Of a stretch of DNA of 64,000 nucleotides, positions 1-8,348 are shown piece by piece (position 1 is the stretch's first letter; every line of letters starts with the position of its first letter). Source of the stretch: CAIYOL01 sp964494805 (GTDB taxonomy: Bacteria > Planctomycetota > Phycisphaerae > Sedimentisphaerales > Anaerobacaceae). The DNA lies in the NCBI GenBank assembly GCA_964494805.1, contig CAZBST010000005.1, forward strand, positions 114,605 through 178,604. Reading direction: 5' to 3'. A program made the translations under genes and the position numbers. The notes below the pieces were generated by a model. That model saw nothing but the letters and a program-made list of their open reading frames with translations. It made no database searches and was not told where the DNA came from.

Positions 1-2
1 CG

Positions 3-236
3 ACCCCGTACGGCACAGTAATTGCGGTTATTAACTATAACAAAGACTCTTTTTGTATGATTAAGGGCATCGACGAAATTGTTAAGGTCGGCGATACTAT
101 AAATAATGCTCAGACGAAGAATGTAAAGATTGTCAAAATAGATATAGACGTAGACAGCGCCAGAGTCGAGTTCGACAGAAACGGTCAACAATGGGCTCAG
201 ACCGTTGGACAACCCCCAAATCCCGGATGGAAATAG
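3..236 (+). CDS. C-terminal fragment of a PilP/GspC-like protein
   Basis: An open frame enters from the left edge (frame of base 3) and ends with TAG at 234-236, giving 77 residues of a C-terminus. The segment reads TPYGTVIAVINYN at the start and VGDTIN, VKIVKI and NGQQWAQ further on. It aligns with the end of the next gene, which has HGLVTGIVYS, EGDVIRG, VKVVKI and NWEQKV followed by a final Trp. The pattern (small beta domain, Gly-Asp turn, K[IV]VKI, w-x-Q, terminal W) resembles the C-terminal domain of pilus-assembly PilP or secretin-partner GspC proteins. The gene is a tandem paralogue of the following one. The start, and any signal or membrane segment, lie outside the window. The family call rests on pattern only. 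Confidence 0.55.
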   Translation, partial: TPYGTVIAVINYNKDSFCMIKGIDEIVKVGDTINNAQTKNVKIVKIDIDVDSARVEFDRNGQQWAQTVGQPPNPGWK

Positions 237-353
237 CCTATTAAAAAGTCCCAAGTGTTTCTGCTCTGAGTTTATCAGGGGTTTATCTTGATTTTCAGCC
301 TGAAAAGCTATATAATGCTATTGAACAAGAAATTGCCAGGAAGGAGGCCAAAG

Positions 354-1154
354 ATGAAAAACCTAACCTTAATTTTGGGTTGTCTGCTGCTCTCGGTCAT
401 ACCCTCTCAGGCAGCAGGAAAAAAACAGCAACTTAGTAACCCTAACCAGCGGTTTGAGGAGATAGAAAGATACATCGCACGCCTGCGCCAGGGAATAGAA
501 ACCTATTACGCAAACCAGATTATTGAAGTGCAACAGCGAGGAGAATCCGAAATTGGACAGCTTGAAGTTGCTGACAAGCCGGTCTATGCCAACCTTGCTC
601 CAGTCTATGCCTCCCTCGCAGTACAGGCTGAAATGGCTGAAGATGTCTTGCACATCAACAACTACGGATATCAAGTGCCTTGGAGATTTGAAGATAAACA
701 CGTGCCCCGGGAACTTGGAGATAAAGCTGAAAGAATGTCGCGACTTAGGGGTGAAAACGAATCATATAAAATTGTAAAATCAGCTGAGTGGTTTGCGGCG
801 GCACAGAGCCTAATAGCCAGAAAAAAGAGCTATATATTGGGAAAGATGGCATTCGAAACCGCGAACCTTGAAAGGCAAAAAAACTATGCCTTAACCGTCA
901 CCCTGCCGGAGCTTGAAAAACGGCTGAAGGAAGACCTGCTGGAACCTAAGCCCAAGCCAACGCACGGGCTGGTAACCGGGATAGTCTATTCTGCGAACAA
1001 ACCTTGCGCTGTCGTTGACCGTGAAATAGTCTATGAAGGGGACGTAATACGCGGCGTCAAGGTCGTCAAAATATATCAAGACAGCGTTAAATTCAGCAGG
1101 AAAAGCAGAAACTGGGAGCAAAAAGTACAACAAGCCCCGGAAGCTTATTGGTAA
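354..1154 (+). CDS. Exported PilP/GspC-like protein, paralogue of the preceding gene
   Basis: A 266-residue protein. The ATG at 354 is chosen because AGGAAGGAGG lies 7-16 bases upstream and because the protein then begins with a clean signal peptide (MKNLTLILGCLLLSVIPSQA, cleavage after about residue 20). An in-frame ATG at 288 would add 22 residues with no ribosome site. The middle (about 35-200) is polar and probably helical, with several Tyr/Arg-rich stretches. The last 60 residues form a small beta domain homologous to the truncated gene at the left edge and resembling PilP/GspC periplasmic domains, which connect an inner-membrane pilus or secretion platform to a secretin. A prepilin peptidase gene lies at 42.4-43.6 kb, so a type IV pilus or type II secretion role is possible. 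The product is predicted to be periplasmic. Function is inferred. Confidence 0.65.
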   Translation: MKNLTLILGCLLLSVIPSQAAGKKQQLSNPNQRFEEIERYIARLRQGIETYYANQIIEVQQRGESEIGQLEVADKPVYANLAPVYASLAVQAEMAEDVLHINNYGYQVPWRFEDKHVPRELGDKAERMSRLRGENESYKIVKSAEWFAAAQSLIARKKSYILGKMAFETANLERQKNYALTVTLPELEKRLKEDLLEPKPKPTHGLVTGIVYSANKPCAVVDREIVYEGDVIRGVKVVKIYQDSVKFSRKSRNWEQKVQQAPEAYW

Positions 1155-1307
1155 TAGCTGAGCTGTTGGCAAAATCAACATTGTAGAAATGCCTTCCTAA
1201 CTACCCTCAGGTTGGGGGGTTAGATATTGGGTTGCATTGCCTGTGGCATGGCATAGCCATTAGGATGTACCCCCCTGCCGAGTAAAAAGTCTATTCTTTT
1301 CAGTAAT

Positions 1308-1335
1308 TGTAAAAGAAAATACGATAAGGTATATT
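1308..1335 (+). promoter_or_regulatory. Candidate promoter immediately before the 119-residue gene
   Basis: TTGTAA at 1308-1313 and TATATT at 1330-1335 are separated by 16 bases, a fair sigma70-type arrangement. Transcription would begin at about 1342, essentially at the ATG at 1343, and no Shine-Dalgarno sequence is visible at normal spacing. If used, this would give a leaderless mRNA. It is a weak call because AT-rich spacers produce such matches by chance. Confidence 0.25.
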
Positions 1336-1342
1336 AGATACT

Positions 1343-1702
1343 ATGCAGAGAAAATTTTTTACAAAAAAGGGAAGCGTTTATATACAGTCAATCAGGAGAG
1401 GCAGAGAACTTTGGATTAAAGAGGACAAAAACGGGGAAATACAGACGCTTATGGGGGGGATTCATATTTCGAAGAAAAAATTCAAAGAACTTATAAAAGA
1501 GTATCCTTCTTCGCTATTAGATAAAACCTATTGCTTCGATGCAGATGTTGAAAGAGAGTTTTTTGAAGACGCTAAAAGGGAAAAGTTTATCGGCAGCATA
1601 GAAGATGAAGATACTGTAATTTTTTTCCTTATTAAAAAGAGACCTGACAAATACGGAATCGGGTGCAGCAGTTTAGTCAAGAGAATAGAAGAAATTGCTT
1701 AG
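1343..1702 (+). CDS. Hypothetical protein, 119 residues
   Basis: I do not recognise this protein. It is 119 residues, basic at the N-terminus (KKGSVYIQSIRRGRELWIKED) and rich in Lys, Glu and Phe, with no signal peptide or membrane segment, so it is probably cytosolic. A beta-rich first third (YIQSIRR, LWIKED, IQTLMGG) is followed by helices (KKKFKELIKEY and VEREFFEDAKREK). The gene stands alone between the PilP-like gene and the EF-Tu-like gene, with 188 bases upstream and 97 downstream that show no other coding frame. The TATATT/ATG arrangement suggests it may be expressed without a leader. The open frame, composition and start look genuine, but function is unknown. Confidence 0.5.
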   Translation: MQRKFFTKKGSVYIQSIRRGRELWIKEDKNGEIQTLMGGIHISKKKFKELIKEYPSSLLDKTYCFDADVEREFFEDAKREKFIGSIEDEDTVIFFLIKKRPDKYGIGCSSLVKRIEEIA

Positions 1703-1799
1703 AAAAAATGGGGGGTTGCACTTAAAAACCTTTTAGTTACAATAAGAGGCAGCGTATAAACTTATATCAGAAACAATTAAACCTGAAGGAGATAGGAAT

Positions 1800-2054
1800 A
1801 TGCCTGAGGAGATAATTGGAACGGTATCGGATTTTTTTGCCCGGCCTGTAGTAGCGGCTATCGAGATGACGGGAGATTTGAAAATTGGAGATAAAATCCA
1901 CATTAAAGGTCATAGTACCGACCTTGAGCTGGTTGTCGACTCGATGCAGATTAATAATGTGGCTGTTACAGAGGCCAAAGCGGGCGACTCTGTCGGAGTG
2001 AAGGTCAGCGAGCGGGTGAGAAAGCACGATACGGTTTATAAGGTCACCGACTGA
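1800..2054 (+). CDS. Translation elongation factor-like protein (EF-Tu domain 2 fold)
   Basis: An 84-residue protein preceded by GAAGGAGATAG about 6 bases before the ATG. The whole chain looks like one EF-Tu domain 2 beta barrel: IGTVSDFFARPVVAAIEM, then GDLKIGDKIHIKGH (the G-D-x-I loop), then VDSMQINN, then AKAGDSVGVKV, the signature of that domain's last strands. Proteins of this size and pattern are widespread in bacteria and archaea and are annotated as elongation factor-like. They have no GTPase domain and their role is not established. The product is cytosolic. The 2H phosphoesterase gene begins about 70 bases downstream on the same strand. Confidence 0.8.
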   Translation: MPEEIIGTVSDFFARPVVAAIEMTGDLKIGDKIHIKGHSTDLELVVDSMQINNVAVTEAKAGDSVGVKVSERVRKHDTVYKVTD

Positions 2055-2126
2055 ATCTAAATCTGCGGTTAGAATCTCAATATTGCTTCGCTGCGCGCAC
2101 AATGATGATTGGGACGAAAGAAACGT

Positions 2127-2726
2127 ATGAGCAAGAAAGCGGTTGATGTGGTGCTGCTGCCGGACGAGGCGATGACGGATAAGGCGATCGAAGCAAACGC
2201 TGAGTTGGTAAAAAAGTTCGGCAGGAAAATAGTTTTGAATAAGAAGAACTGCCTGCCGCATATTTCCTTAGCTATGGGGTGTATCGATGAGGGGGATATT
2301 GCTGCTGTCGATAAAATTTTACAGTTAATTGCAAAAGAATCTGCTTTGGGCGATTTAACAGTTTTGGGGGTGCAGGTTTCGGAAAATTCAGCAGGCGAGA
2401 AGGTATCGGCTTTCGAGGTGGGAGGAACGAAAGAGCTTCAATCGCTTCACGAAACGATAATGGAGAGATTAGAACCATATTTAGGCAGAGATGTTACAGC
2501 TGAAGAGATAAGCGATGAAGAGGTTGCGGAAACGACGTTATTGTGGATTAAAAATTACCTGGAGAAATCGAGTTTTGCCAAATTTTTTCCGCATATAACA
2601 ATTGGATACGGCGAACTGAGCAGTCCGCCTGCCTTTCCAATTAAATTTGCTGCGTCAAAGCTTGCTTTATGTCATCTTGGGAACCACTGCACGTGCAGGA
2701 GGGTTCTTGCATCGGTTGAGCTTTAG
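2127..2726 (+). CDS. 2H phosphoesterase superfamily protein (2'-5' RNA ligase-like)
   Basis: About 199 residues from ATG 2127; an in-frame TTG at 2109 would add six. Two H-x-[ST] motifs define the 2H fold: LPHISLAMG near residue 48 and FPHITIGYG near residue 158. They are spaced as expected for the two lobes that bring the catalytic histidines together. Relatives include LigT/ThpR and cyclic phosphodiesterases that act on 2',3'-cyclic phosphates or 2'-5' linked RNA. The substrate here cannot be told. No signal peptide is present, so the product is cytosolic. It follows the EF-Tu-like gene and is followed after 18 bases by the RND exporter gene, so the three may be cotranscribed. The C-terminus is Cys-rich (CHLGNHCTCRR), which is unusual and could bind metal. 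Confidence 0.7.
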   Translation: MSKKAVDVVLLPDEAMTDKAIEANAELVKKFGRKIVLNKKNCLPHISLAMGCIDEGDIAAVDKILQLIAKESALGDLTVLGVQVSENSAGEKVSAFEVGGTKELQSLHETIMERLEPYLGRDVTAEEISDEEVAETTLLWIKNYLEKSSFAKFFPHITIGYGELSSPPAFPIKFAASKLALCHLGNHCTCRRVLASVEL

Positions 2727-2744
2727 AGTATGATTTAGCGGCAT

Positions 2745-5597
2745 ATGAAAACAGAATTCAGACAAAAGATTACAGAGTATTCTGTAAAGCACTATAAATT
2801 AGTTACGGTGGTAATGACCGCTTTTACATTGTTCCTGGGGGCGATGATACCTTTAATAAAGATTGACACCGACCCGGAGAACATGCTTTCAAAAGATGAA
2901 GCGGTGAGGATTTTTCACAATAAAACCAAGAAGCAATTTTCATTAAATGACATTGTGGTTGTCGGGATTGTTAACGATAAAGACCCCAACGGCGTTTTTA
3001 ATCCTTCCTCGCTGGTCAGGATTTACGAACTGACAGAATTCGCAAAGAGTCTTCGCTGGCCTGACGAGAAAAACCCTGATAGGGAAATCGGAGTTGTGGA
3101 TGTTGACATACTGGCTCCGTCGACGGTAGACCATATCGGCCAGGGCGGACCCGGGGAGGTCAAGTTTGAATGGCTGATGCAGAAGCCCCCTGCTACTTTG
3201 ACAGAAGCCCTGGCAATCAGAGACAAGGCGATGTCGAATCCTCTGCTGAAGGGAACTGTTGTCTCCGAAGACGGCAAGGCAATATGTTTGTATTTGCCCA
3301 TTACAAACAAGGATTTGAGCTATAAGGTTTACAGGAGACTAAAAGAAAAGATTGCTACGTTCAGCGGCGACGAGAAATATCATATTACAGGATTACCCGT
3401 TGCGGAAGACACGTTCGGCGTTGAGATGTTTATTCAGATGGCGGTGTCGGCACCATTGGCGATGGTGGTGATTTTTATTCTGATGTTACTATTCTTCCGC
3501 AAGCTGGTGTTAGTAATTTCGCCGATGATAGTAGCGATAGTCTCAGTTGTTTCGACAATGGGGCTTTTAATCGGGCTGGGCTATCCTGTGCATATTATGA
3601 GCTCGATGATACCGATTTTTCTTATGCCGATATCGGTAGTCGATTCAGTGCATATTCTTTCCCAGTTTTTCGACCGTTACAATCCGCAGAAAGGCCGAAG
3701 AGATACCGTAGTAGAGGTTATGGGCAGTCTTTTTACACCGATGCTGTATACTTCACTGACTTCGGCGGCAGGATTTGCATCGCTGGCACTTACGCCGATT
3801 CCACCGGTGCAGGTTTTTGGTATATTTGTCGCCATCGGAGTGATGATTGCGTGGTTATTCACGGTAACCTTTATCCCTGCGTATGTGATGATGATAAGCG
3901 ACAAAACGCTTGAGAACTTCGGGAGAGCCGCGCAGCACGGTGAAAAGAAAACTTGGCTTACCCTGCTGCTGCGTTCGGCTGGAAGATTTACCTATGTCAG
4001 GGCGAAACTGATACTGATAATTATGCTGGCAGTTACGCTCCTCGCCGCTTACGGCATTTCGCAAATCCAGATAAACGACAATCCGGTAAAGTGGTTTGCA
4101 AAAAGCCATCCCATCAGAGTAGCTGACACTGAACTGAACAAGCATTTCGGCGGGACTTATATGGCTTACCTTGTGCTCAGTGGTGTGGAAGAAAAGGGTA
4201 TTTCGAATCAGTATATTGAGGGGCTTAGTGAGCGTTTGGCGAAAAAGGGAGTCGAACTGGCAGAGAGTTTGCCGGACGCCAATGCTATCGTTGCCGAGGC
4301 GGAGAAGATTGTTTCGGAACAAGCAGCGTCGGCGAAAAGCAAAGACGAGCTTCTTGATAAAGTAAGCAGTTTTGTCTCCGGCAAGGCTGATAAGGCCGAC
4401 GAAAATGACGTTGATATCTGGTATGAGGTAGCGGACTTTTTCGATTTAGAAAAAGAGAGACTTAAAATATTCAAACAGCCGAAGACACTGCGATATATTG
4501 AGCGGTTGCAGGAATACCTTGCTGGTATCGGTGCGGTCGGGAAAAGCAATTCGGTGGCGGATGTTGTCAAGAAGGTCTATCAGGAGCTTACGGACGGTAA
4601 AGCAGAAAGTTATGTGATTCCTGACAGCGAAGGAGCTGTTGCGCAGTGCCTGATACAATTTCAGAGCAGCCATAATCCAGATGATTTGTGGCACTTGGTT
4701 ACATACGATTATATGCATGCCAATATCTGGCTTCAGCTGACCAGTGGAGATAACAAGGACATGCAAAAAGTTATTGAGGCGGTGGACAATTTTTTCAGAA
4801 CGAATCCGCCGCCAGTGCCTATGAAATACGACTGGGCGGGACTGACATATATAAATGTTGTCTGGCAGGACAAAATGGTATGGGGGATGCTGCAGTCGTT
4901 TTTGGGCAGCTTCATAGTTGTATTTGTAATGATGGCGATTCTTTTCCGCTCTGTACTTTGGGGCCTTATATGTATGCTGCCGCTGACTATCACTATAGGA
5001 GTTATTTACGGCATCATCGGTTTGTCGGGTAAGGATTATGATATGCCGGTGGCGGTGTTGAGCGCGCTTTCGCTCGGGATGGCGGTGGATTTTGCGATAC
5101 ATTTTCTCGAACGAGCGAGGGAAGAGTACAGTCGGAGCAAATCTTGGGAGGCGGCATCACCGGAGATGTTTGGTGAACCGGCAAGAGCCATCAGCAGAAA
5201 TGTAATCGTAATAGCCATTGGATTTTTGCCGCTGCTGGCGGCGCCGCTTGTGCCTTATCAAACAGTCGGGATTTTTGTTTGTGCGATTATGGCGGCTTCC
5301 GGCGCAGTAACGCTGCTGGTGCTGCCGGCTATCATCAGTTTATTAGAGAAGAAGCTATTCAAAAGTATAGCTGGACCGATGAGACCGAGCTGCAACTGTA
5401 TGTTTTGTGTGATTATATCGGCGGCTGCTGTTCTTTTAGTAGCAGTGAATGTGCACCAGTTTGCCGTTGTAAAATGGAATACTCTTGTTTGGGTTAGTAT
5501 AATAGCAATACCGCTTTTGGCGATGGTTTGCGGGATAACCTCTCGCAGAGCGGCATGCAAAAGGATAGAAGGAGATTTGAAGGAGAAAGAGCAATGA
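2745..5597 (+). CDS. RND/MMPL family exporter (SSD-type permease)
   Basis: A 950-residue inner-membrane protein with duplicated RND architecture. A first transmembrane helix (about 17-40, VVMTAFTLFLGAMIPLI) is followed by a large periplasmic loop, five helices (about 225-385), a second helix near 420, a second large loop and five more helices (about 710-885). The RND helix-4 type motifs are visible as MPISVVDSVHILSQFFDRY in the first half and SLGMAVDFAIHFLERAREEY in the second; the buried Asp/His probably couple to proton flux. The second loop contains a helical Lys/Glu/Asp-rich insertion (about 500-590). Two further hydrophobic segments occupy the C-terminus (about 885-935). The next gene overlaps the stop codon. 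With the LolA-like and barrel genes this predicts export of a lipid or other hydrophobic molecule. The cargo is unknown. Confidence 0.85.
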   Translation: MKTEFRQKITEYSVKHYKLVTVVMTAFTLFLGAMIPLIKIDTDPENMLSKDEAVRIFHNKTKKQFSLNDIVVVGIVNDKDPNGVFNPSSLVRIYELTEFAKSLRWPDEKNPDREIGVVDVDILAPSTVDHIGQGGPGEVKFEWLMQKPPATLTEALAIRDKAMSNPLLKGTVVSEDGKAICLYLPITNKDLSYKVYRRLKEKIATFSGDEKYHITGLPVAEDTFGVEMFIQMAVSAPLAMVVIFILMLLFFRKLVLVISPMIVAIVSVVSTMGLLIGLGYPVHIMSSMIPIFLMPISVVDSVHILSQFFDRYNPQKGRRDTVVEVMGSLFTPMLYTSLTSAAGFASLALTPIPPVQVFGIFVAIGVMIAWLFTVTFIPAYVMMISDKTLENFGRAAQHGEKKTWLTLLLRSAGRFTYVRAKLILIIMLAVTLLAAYGISQIQINDNPVKWFAKSHPIRVADTELNKHFGGTYMAYLVLSGVEEKGISNQYIEGLSERLAKKGVELAESLPDANAIVAEAEKIVSEQAASAKSKDELLDKVSSFVSGKADKADENDVDIWYEVADFFDLEKERLKIFKQPKTLRYIERLQEYLAGIGAVGKSNSVADVVKKVYQELTDGKAESYVIPDSEGAVAQCLIQFQSSHNPDDLWHLVTYDYMHANIWLQLTSGDNKDMQKVIEAVDNFFRTNPPPVPMKYDWAGLTYINVVWQDKMVWGMLQSFLGSFIVVFVMMAILFRSVLWGLICMLPLTITIGVIYGIIGLSGKDYDMPVAVLSALSLGMAVDFAIHFLERAREEYSRSKSWEAASPEMFGEPARAISRNVIVIAIGFLPLLAAPLVPYQTVGIFVCAIMAASGAVTLLVLPAIISLLEKKLFKSIAGPMRPSCNCMFCVIISAAAVLLVAVNVHQFAVVKWNTLVWVSIIAIPLLAMVCGITSRRAACKRIEGDLKEKEQ

Positions 5598-5782
5598 CTA
5601 TTGAAAGATACTTACGGGCAATAGCGGGATTTTTTGTGCTTGTCAGCGTTCTGCTGTCGCATTACCATTCACCATACTGGCTATTTTTCACCGGCTTTGT
5701 AGGTTTGAATTTATTTCAGTCTGCATTTACCAACTGGTGTCCAATGATGTCCATACTTAAAAAGCTTGGTGTTGAGAAATAA
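5594..5782 (+). CDS. DUF2892 (YgaP-type) small membrane protein
   Basis: A 62-residue protein whose ATG (5594-5596) overlaps the TGA of the RND gene (5595-5597), with AAGGAGAAAG just upstream, so translation is probably coupled. It reads MTIERYLRAIAGFFVLVSVLL, then SPYWLFFTGFVGLNLFQSAF, then TNWCPMMSILKKLGV. That is the DUF2892 pattern: an N-terminal ERxLRxxAG motif, two membrane helices, and a Cys-Pro after the second helix. Such proteins occur alone or fused to rhodanese domains. The conserved W-C-P suggests a sulfur or redox link, but no role is established. Its position inside the exporter operon is the main functional clue here. Confidence 0.8.
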   Translation: MTIERYLRAIAGFFVLVSVLLSHYHSPYWLFFTGFVGLNLFQSAFTNWCPMMSILKKLGVEK

Positions 5783-5804
5783 TGTTGAAAAAGTGAGGTG
5801 TAAG

Positions 5805-6596
5805 ATGAGAGAGATATGTGTAACAATGGTTGTCCTTGCTGTTTCGTTGCCGCTTTTTGCTGCTGATGAAGCGCCTGATGTTCAAACGATAGTCGACAAG
5901 GCCAATATAGTCGCTTATTACCAGGGCGACGACGGCAAAGCAAAGGTCAATATGGTAATAACGAACAAGCAGGGACAAACAAGAGAGCGGGAGTTCATTA
6001 TACTCAGAAAGGACGTCAAAGACGGCGGCGACCAGAAGTATTATGTTTATTTTCTCAAGCCGGCCGACGTCCGTAAAATGGTTTTTATGGTGCATAAGCA
6101 TGCCGGAATGAAAACGGACGATGACAGATGGCTATATATGCCAAGTCTCGACCTTGTGAAACGAATCGCAGCCAGCGATAAGCGGACAAGTTTTGTCGGG
6201 TCAGATTTTCTATATGAAGATGTTTCGGGCAGAAGCTTGGAAGAAGATACCCACGAACTTGTTAAAACAGCAGGAGAAGTGTTCGTGGTTAAAAACGTAC
6301 CAAAGCAGCCCGATACCGTTGAGTTCAGCTATTACAATGTTTCTATAAACCGCAAAAATTTTGTGCCGGTGAAGATGGAGTATTACGACAAGAGTGGTAA
6401 GCTCTACCGAACCATCGAATCTGTAAAAATAGAAGAAATTCAGGGATTTCCCACAGTTGTCAAATCGGTTGTTTCAGATTTGAAAACAGGCAGTAAAACT
6501 GAAATGGAATTCAGCGATGTTAAATATAATATCAACCTGGAAGATATATTCACCGAGCGATATCTTCGCCGACCGCCGCGAGAGGCAATTAAATGA
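5805..6596 (+). CDS. LolA-like periplasmic protein (outer membrane lipoprotein-sorting family)
   Basis: 263 residues from ATG 5805, chosen because it gives a signal peptide (MREICVTMVVLAVSLPLFAAD, cleavage near residue 19) and has a GTGAGG site upstream. An in-frame start at 5766 would add 13 residues that spoil the signal. The mature protein starts DAQTIV-like (VQTIVDKANIVAYYQGDDGK) and continues in alternating strands (KVNMVITNKQGQTRERE, YYVYFLKPADVRKMVFMVHK, DRWLYMPSLDLVKRIAASDK, SFVGSDFLYEDVSGR). That is the pattern of LolA-like proteins usually annotated outer membrane lipoprotein-sorting protein. It is predicted to shuttle a hydrophobic cargo across the periplasm from the RND exporter to the barrel encoded next. 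True LolA chaperones are shorter and partner with LolCDE, so lipoprotein itself is unlikely to be the cargo. Confidence 0.75.
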   Translation: MREICVTMVVLAVSLPLFAADEAPDVQTIVDKANIVAYYQGDDGKAKVNMVITNKQGQTREREFIILRKDVKDGGDQKYYVYFLKPADVRKMVFMVHKHAGMKTDDDRWLYMPSLDLVKRIAASDKRTSFVGSDFLYEDVSGRSLEEDTHELVKTAGEVFVVKNVPKQPDTVEFSYYNVSINRKNFVPVKMEYYDKSGKLYRTIESVKIEEIQGFPTVVKSVVSDLKTGSKTEMEFSDVKYNINLEDIFTERYLRRPPREAIK

Positions 6597-6600
6597 TTCA

Positions 6601-7884
6601 GTGAAATGGATATTAGCCTCGGTAGTTGTACTTGCCTCGGTCTTTTCTTTTCCTGCTGCGGTTCAGGGTGAAACCGGTGACAGTAAGGGTTCGTTTTTAT
6701 CCAGGATACCAATAGATGTACACGGTTTTTACGAATTGAGATCGGGATACCGGCTGCAGAACGACAAATATGAAAAAGACATGTCGATTATGGAGACGCG
6801 GCTGCAGCTTGATTTGTCATCATCATACCTCGACTGGGCTGATTTGAAGTTTAAGGGCGACGTTATCGGGGACCTGGTAACGGAGGAAGCTGACTTCGAT
6901 ACGCGTGAAGCGTACATATTTACCAGGCCGGTCGATTTTATGGATTTAAAAGTCGGCAGACAAATCCTGACCTGGGGCACCGGCGACCTTGTGTTTATCA
7001 ATGATTTGTTTCCAAAAGACTGGCAGTCTTTCTTCATAGGTAGAGACGTAGAATATTTAAAGGCACCGTCCGATGCAGTCAAGGCCAGTTTGTTCAGCGA
7101 TTTAGCCAATCTCGATATTGTCTATACCCCTCAATTCGATTCCGACAGATTTATAAGCGGAGAACGAATTTCATACTGGAATTCGAACCTTGGAAGATTA
7201 GCCGGCAGAGATGCGATACAACGTGTCGATAAGCCGGACCGCTGGTTCCGCGATGATGAAATTGCCGTCCGATTGTATAAAAACATTAATAATTATGAAT
7301 TTGCCCTTTATGGCTATAAGGGTTATTGGAAGAGTCCCGGAGGGCAAAATGCCGCGGCTACCAAGGCGATATTTCCTGATTTGAATGTTTACGGCGCAAG
7401 CGTTCGCGGTAATATCGGCAAAGGTATAGGCAACATAGAATTTGGGTATTATGAGTCGGGCGACGACCGAAACGGGAAAAACGGCCTTATAAACAACTCC
7501 GAGTTGCGGTTTCTGGCAGGCTATACTCAGGAAGTCGGCAAAGATTTTACAGCAGGGCTTCAATATTATGTTGAACACATGCTGGAATACAGCAGACATA
7601 AAAACAGTTCGCCAGTTGGTCTGTCGCGTGACAAGGACAGGCACTTGGTAACGATGCGACTTACAAAGCTTTTAATGAATCAAAATCTTCGATGCTCGTT
7701 ATTCACGTATTTTTCACCATCGGACAAAGATGTGTATATGCGGCCGAATGTGAATTATAAGGTCAGTGACAATCTGGCCGTAGAGGCCGGCGCTAATATA
7801 TTTTTTGGTGGTTACCCAAGTACCTTTTTTGGGCAATTTGAGAATAATACAAATATTTATGCATCTGTGCGTTACAGCTTTTAA
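6601..7884 (+). CDS. DUF1302-like outer-membrane beta-barrel protein
   Basis: 427 residues from a GTG at 6601, four bases after the preceding stop. This start gives a signal peptide (VKWILASVVVLASVFSFPAAVQG), and no better-placed ATG exists. The mature part is made of alternating amphipathic strands with aromatic girdle residues (FYELRSGYRLQNDKY, IMETRLQLDLSSSYLDWADL, LKVGRQILTWGTGDLVFINDLF). It ends in an outer-membrane sorting signal, NIYASVRYSF with a C-terminal Phe. The GRQxLxWG and NDLFP elements resemble DUF1302 and related porin-like proteins that travel with RND exporters and LolA-like proteins. It is predicted to be the outer-membrane end of the export system. It converges with ruvX, leaving only 15 bases between stops. 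Confidence 0.75.
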   Translation: MKWILASVVVLASVFSFPAAVQGETGDSKGSFLSRIPIDVHGFYELRSGYRLQNDKYEKDMSIMETRLQLDLSSSYLDWADLKFKGDVIGDLVTEEADFDTREAYIFTRPVDFMDLKVGRQILTWGTGDLVFINDLFPKDWQSFFIGRDVEYLKAPSDAVKASLFSDLANLDIVYTPQFDSDRFISGERISYWNSNLGRLAGRDAIQRVDKPDRWFRDDEIAVRLYKNINNYEFALYGYKGYWKSPGGQNAAATKAIFPDLNVYGASVRGNIGKGIGNIEFGYYESGDDRNGKNGLINNSELRFLAGYTQEVGKDFTAGLQYYVEHMLEYSRHKNSSPVGLSRDKDRHLVTMRLTKLLMNQNLRCSLFTYFSPSDKDVYMRPNVNYKVSDNLAVEAGANIFFGGYPSTFFGQFENNTNIYASVRYSF

Positions 7885-7899
7885 TTGTCGGCTGTATTG

Positions 7900-8307
7900 T
7901 TAATGCCTTTTTTGTTCGAGAAAGGCCTCGAGGATTTCCGCGGCGGCAATGGCGTCGAGCCGCTTTTTCTTCTTCTTTCTTGTAAATTCAGCAGGAGCTA
8001 ATTTCCCTTCAGCACCGAAACTACTTAATCTCTCATCCTGAAAGTGTATCGGAATCTTCAGATGGTTTTTTAACTGCTCGGCGAACTGGAATACGTGTTC
8101 GGCCTGGGAGCCTTGTGAGTCATCCATATTCAAAGGCAGGCCGAGGACGACGGCTTCGACATTTTCACTTTTGATTGTATCTGTAATCTTTTTTATCAAG
8201 TCTTTTTGGCCATCTATTACAGCAAGCGGTGAAGCTATTGTTTCGGCGGGGTCGCAGATTGCCAAGCCGGTGTGTTTATCGCCATAATCTATTGCCAAGT
8301 ATCGCAT
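7900..8307 (-). CDS. ruvX: Putative pre-16S rRNA nuclease / Holliday junction resolvase-like RuvX (YqgF)
   Basis: 135 residues, the usual length for the family. The N-terminus MRYLAIDYGDKHTGLAI is the RNase H-fold first strand with the catalytic Asp, followed by AVVLGLPLNMDDSQGSQAEHV (the GxPxxxDG-type loop) and FQDERLSSFGAE (conserved D-E-R-x-[ST]). KRLDAIAAAEILEAFL at the end carries the last catalytic Asp. The family trims the 5' end of pre-16S rRNA and was first proposed as a Holliday-junction resolvase. The product is cytosolic. It is the last gene of a - strand run, about 40 bases after manC, and is probably cotranscribed with it. Confidence 0.92.
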   Translation of the reverse strand: MRYLAIDYGDKHTGLAICDPAETIASPLAVIDGQKDLIKKITDTIKSENVEAVVLGLPLNMDDSQGSQAEHVFQFAEQLKNHLKIPIHFQDERLSSFGAEGKLAPAEFTRKKKKKRLDAIAAAEILEAFLEQKRH

Positions 8308-8348
8308 TTGGTTCAGCTATAATAGTTGTTCACGATAAATGCAAGAGG

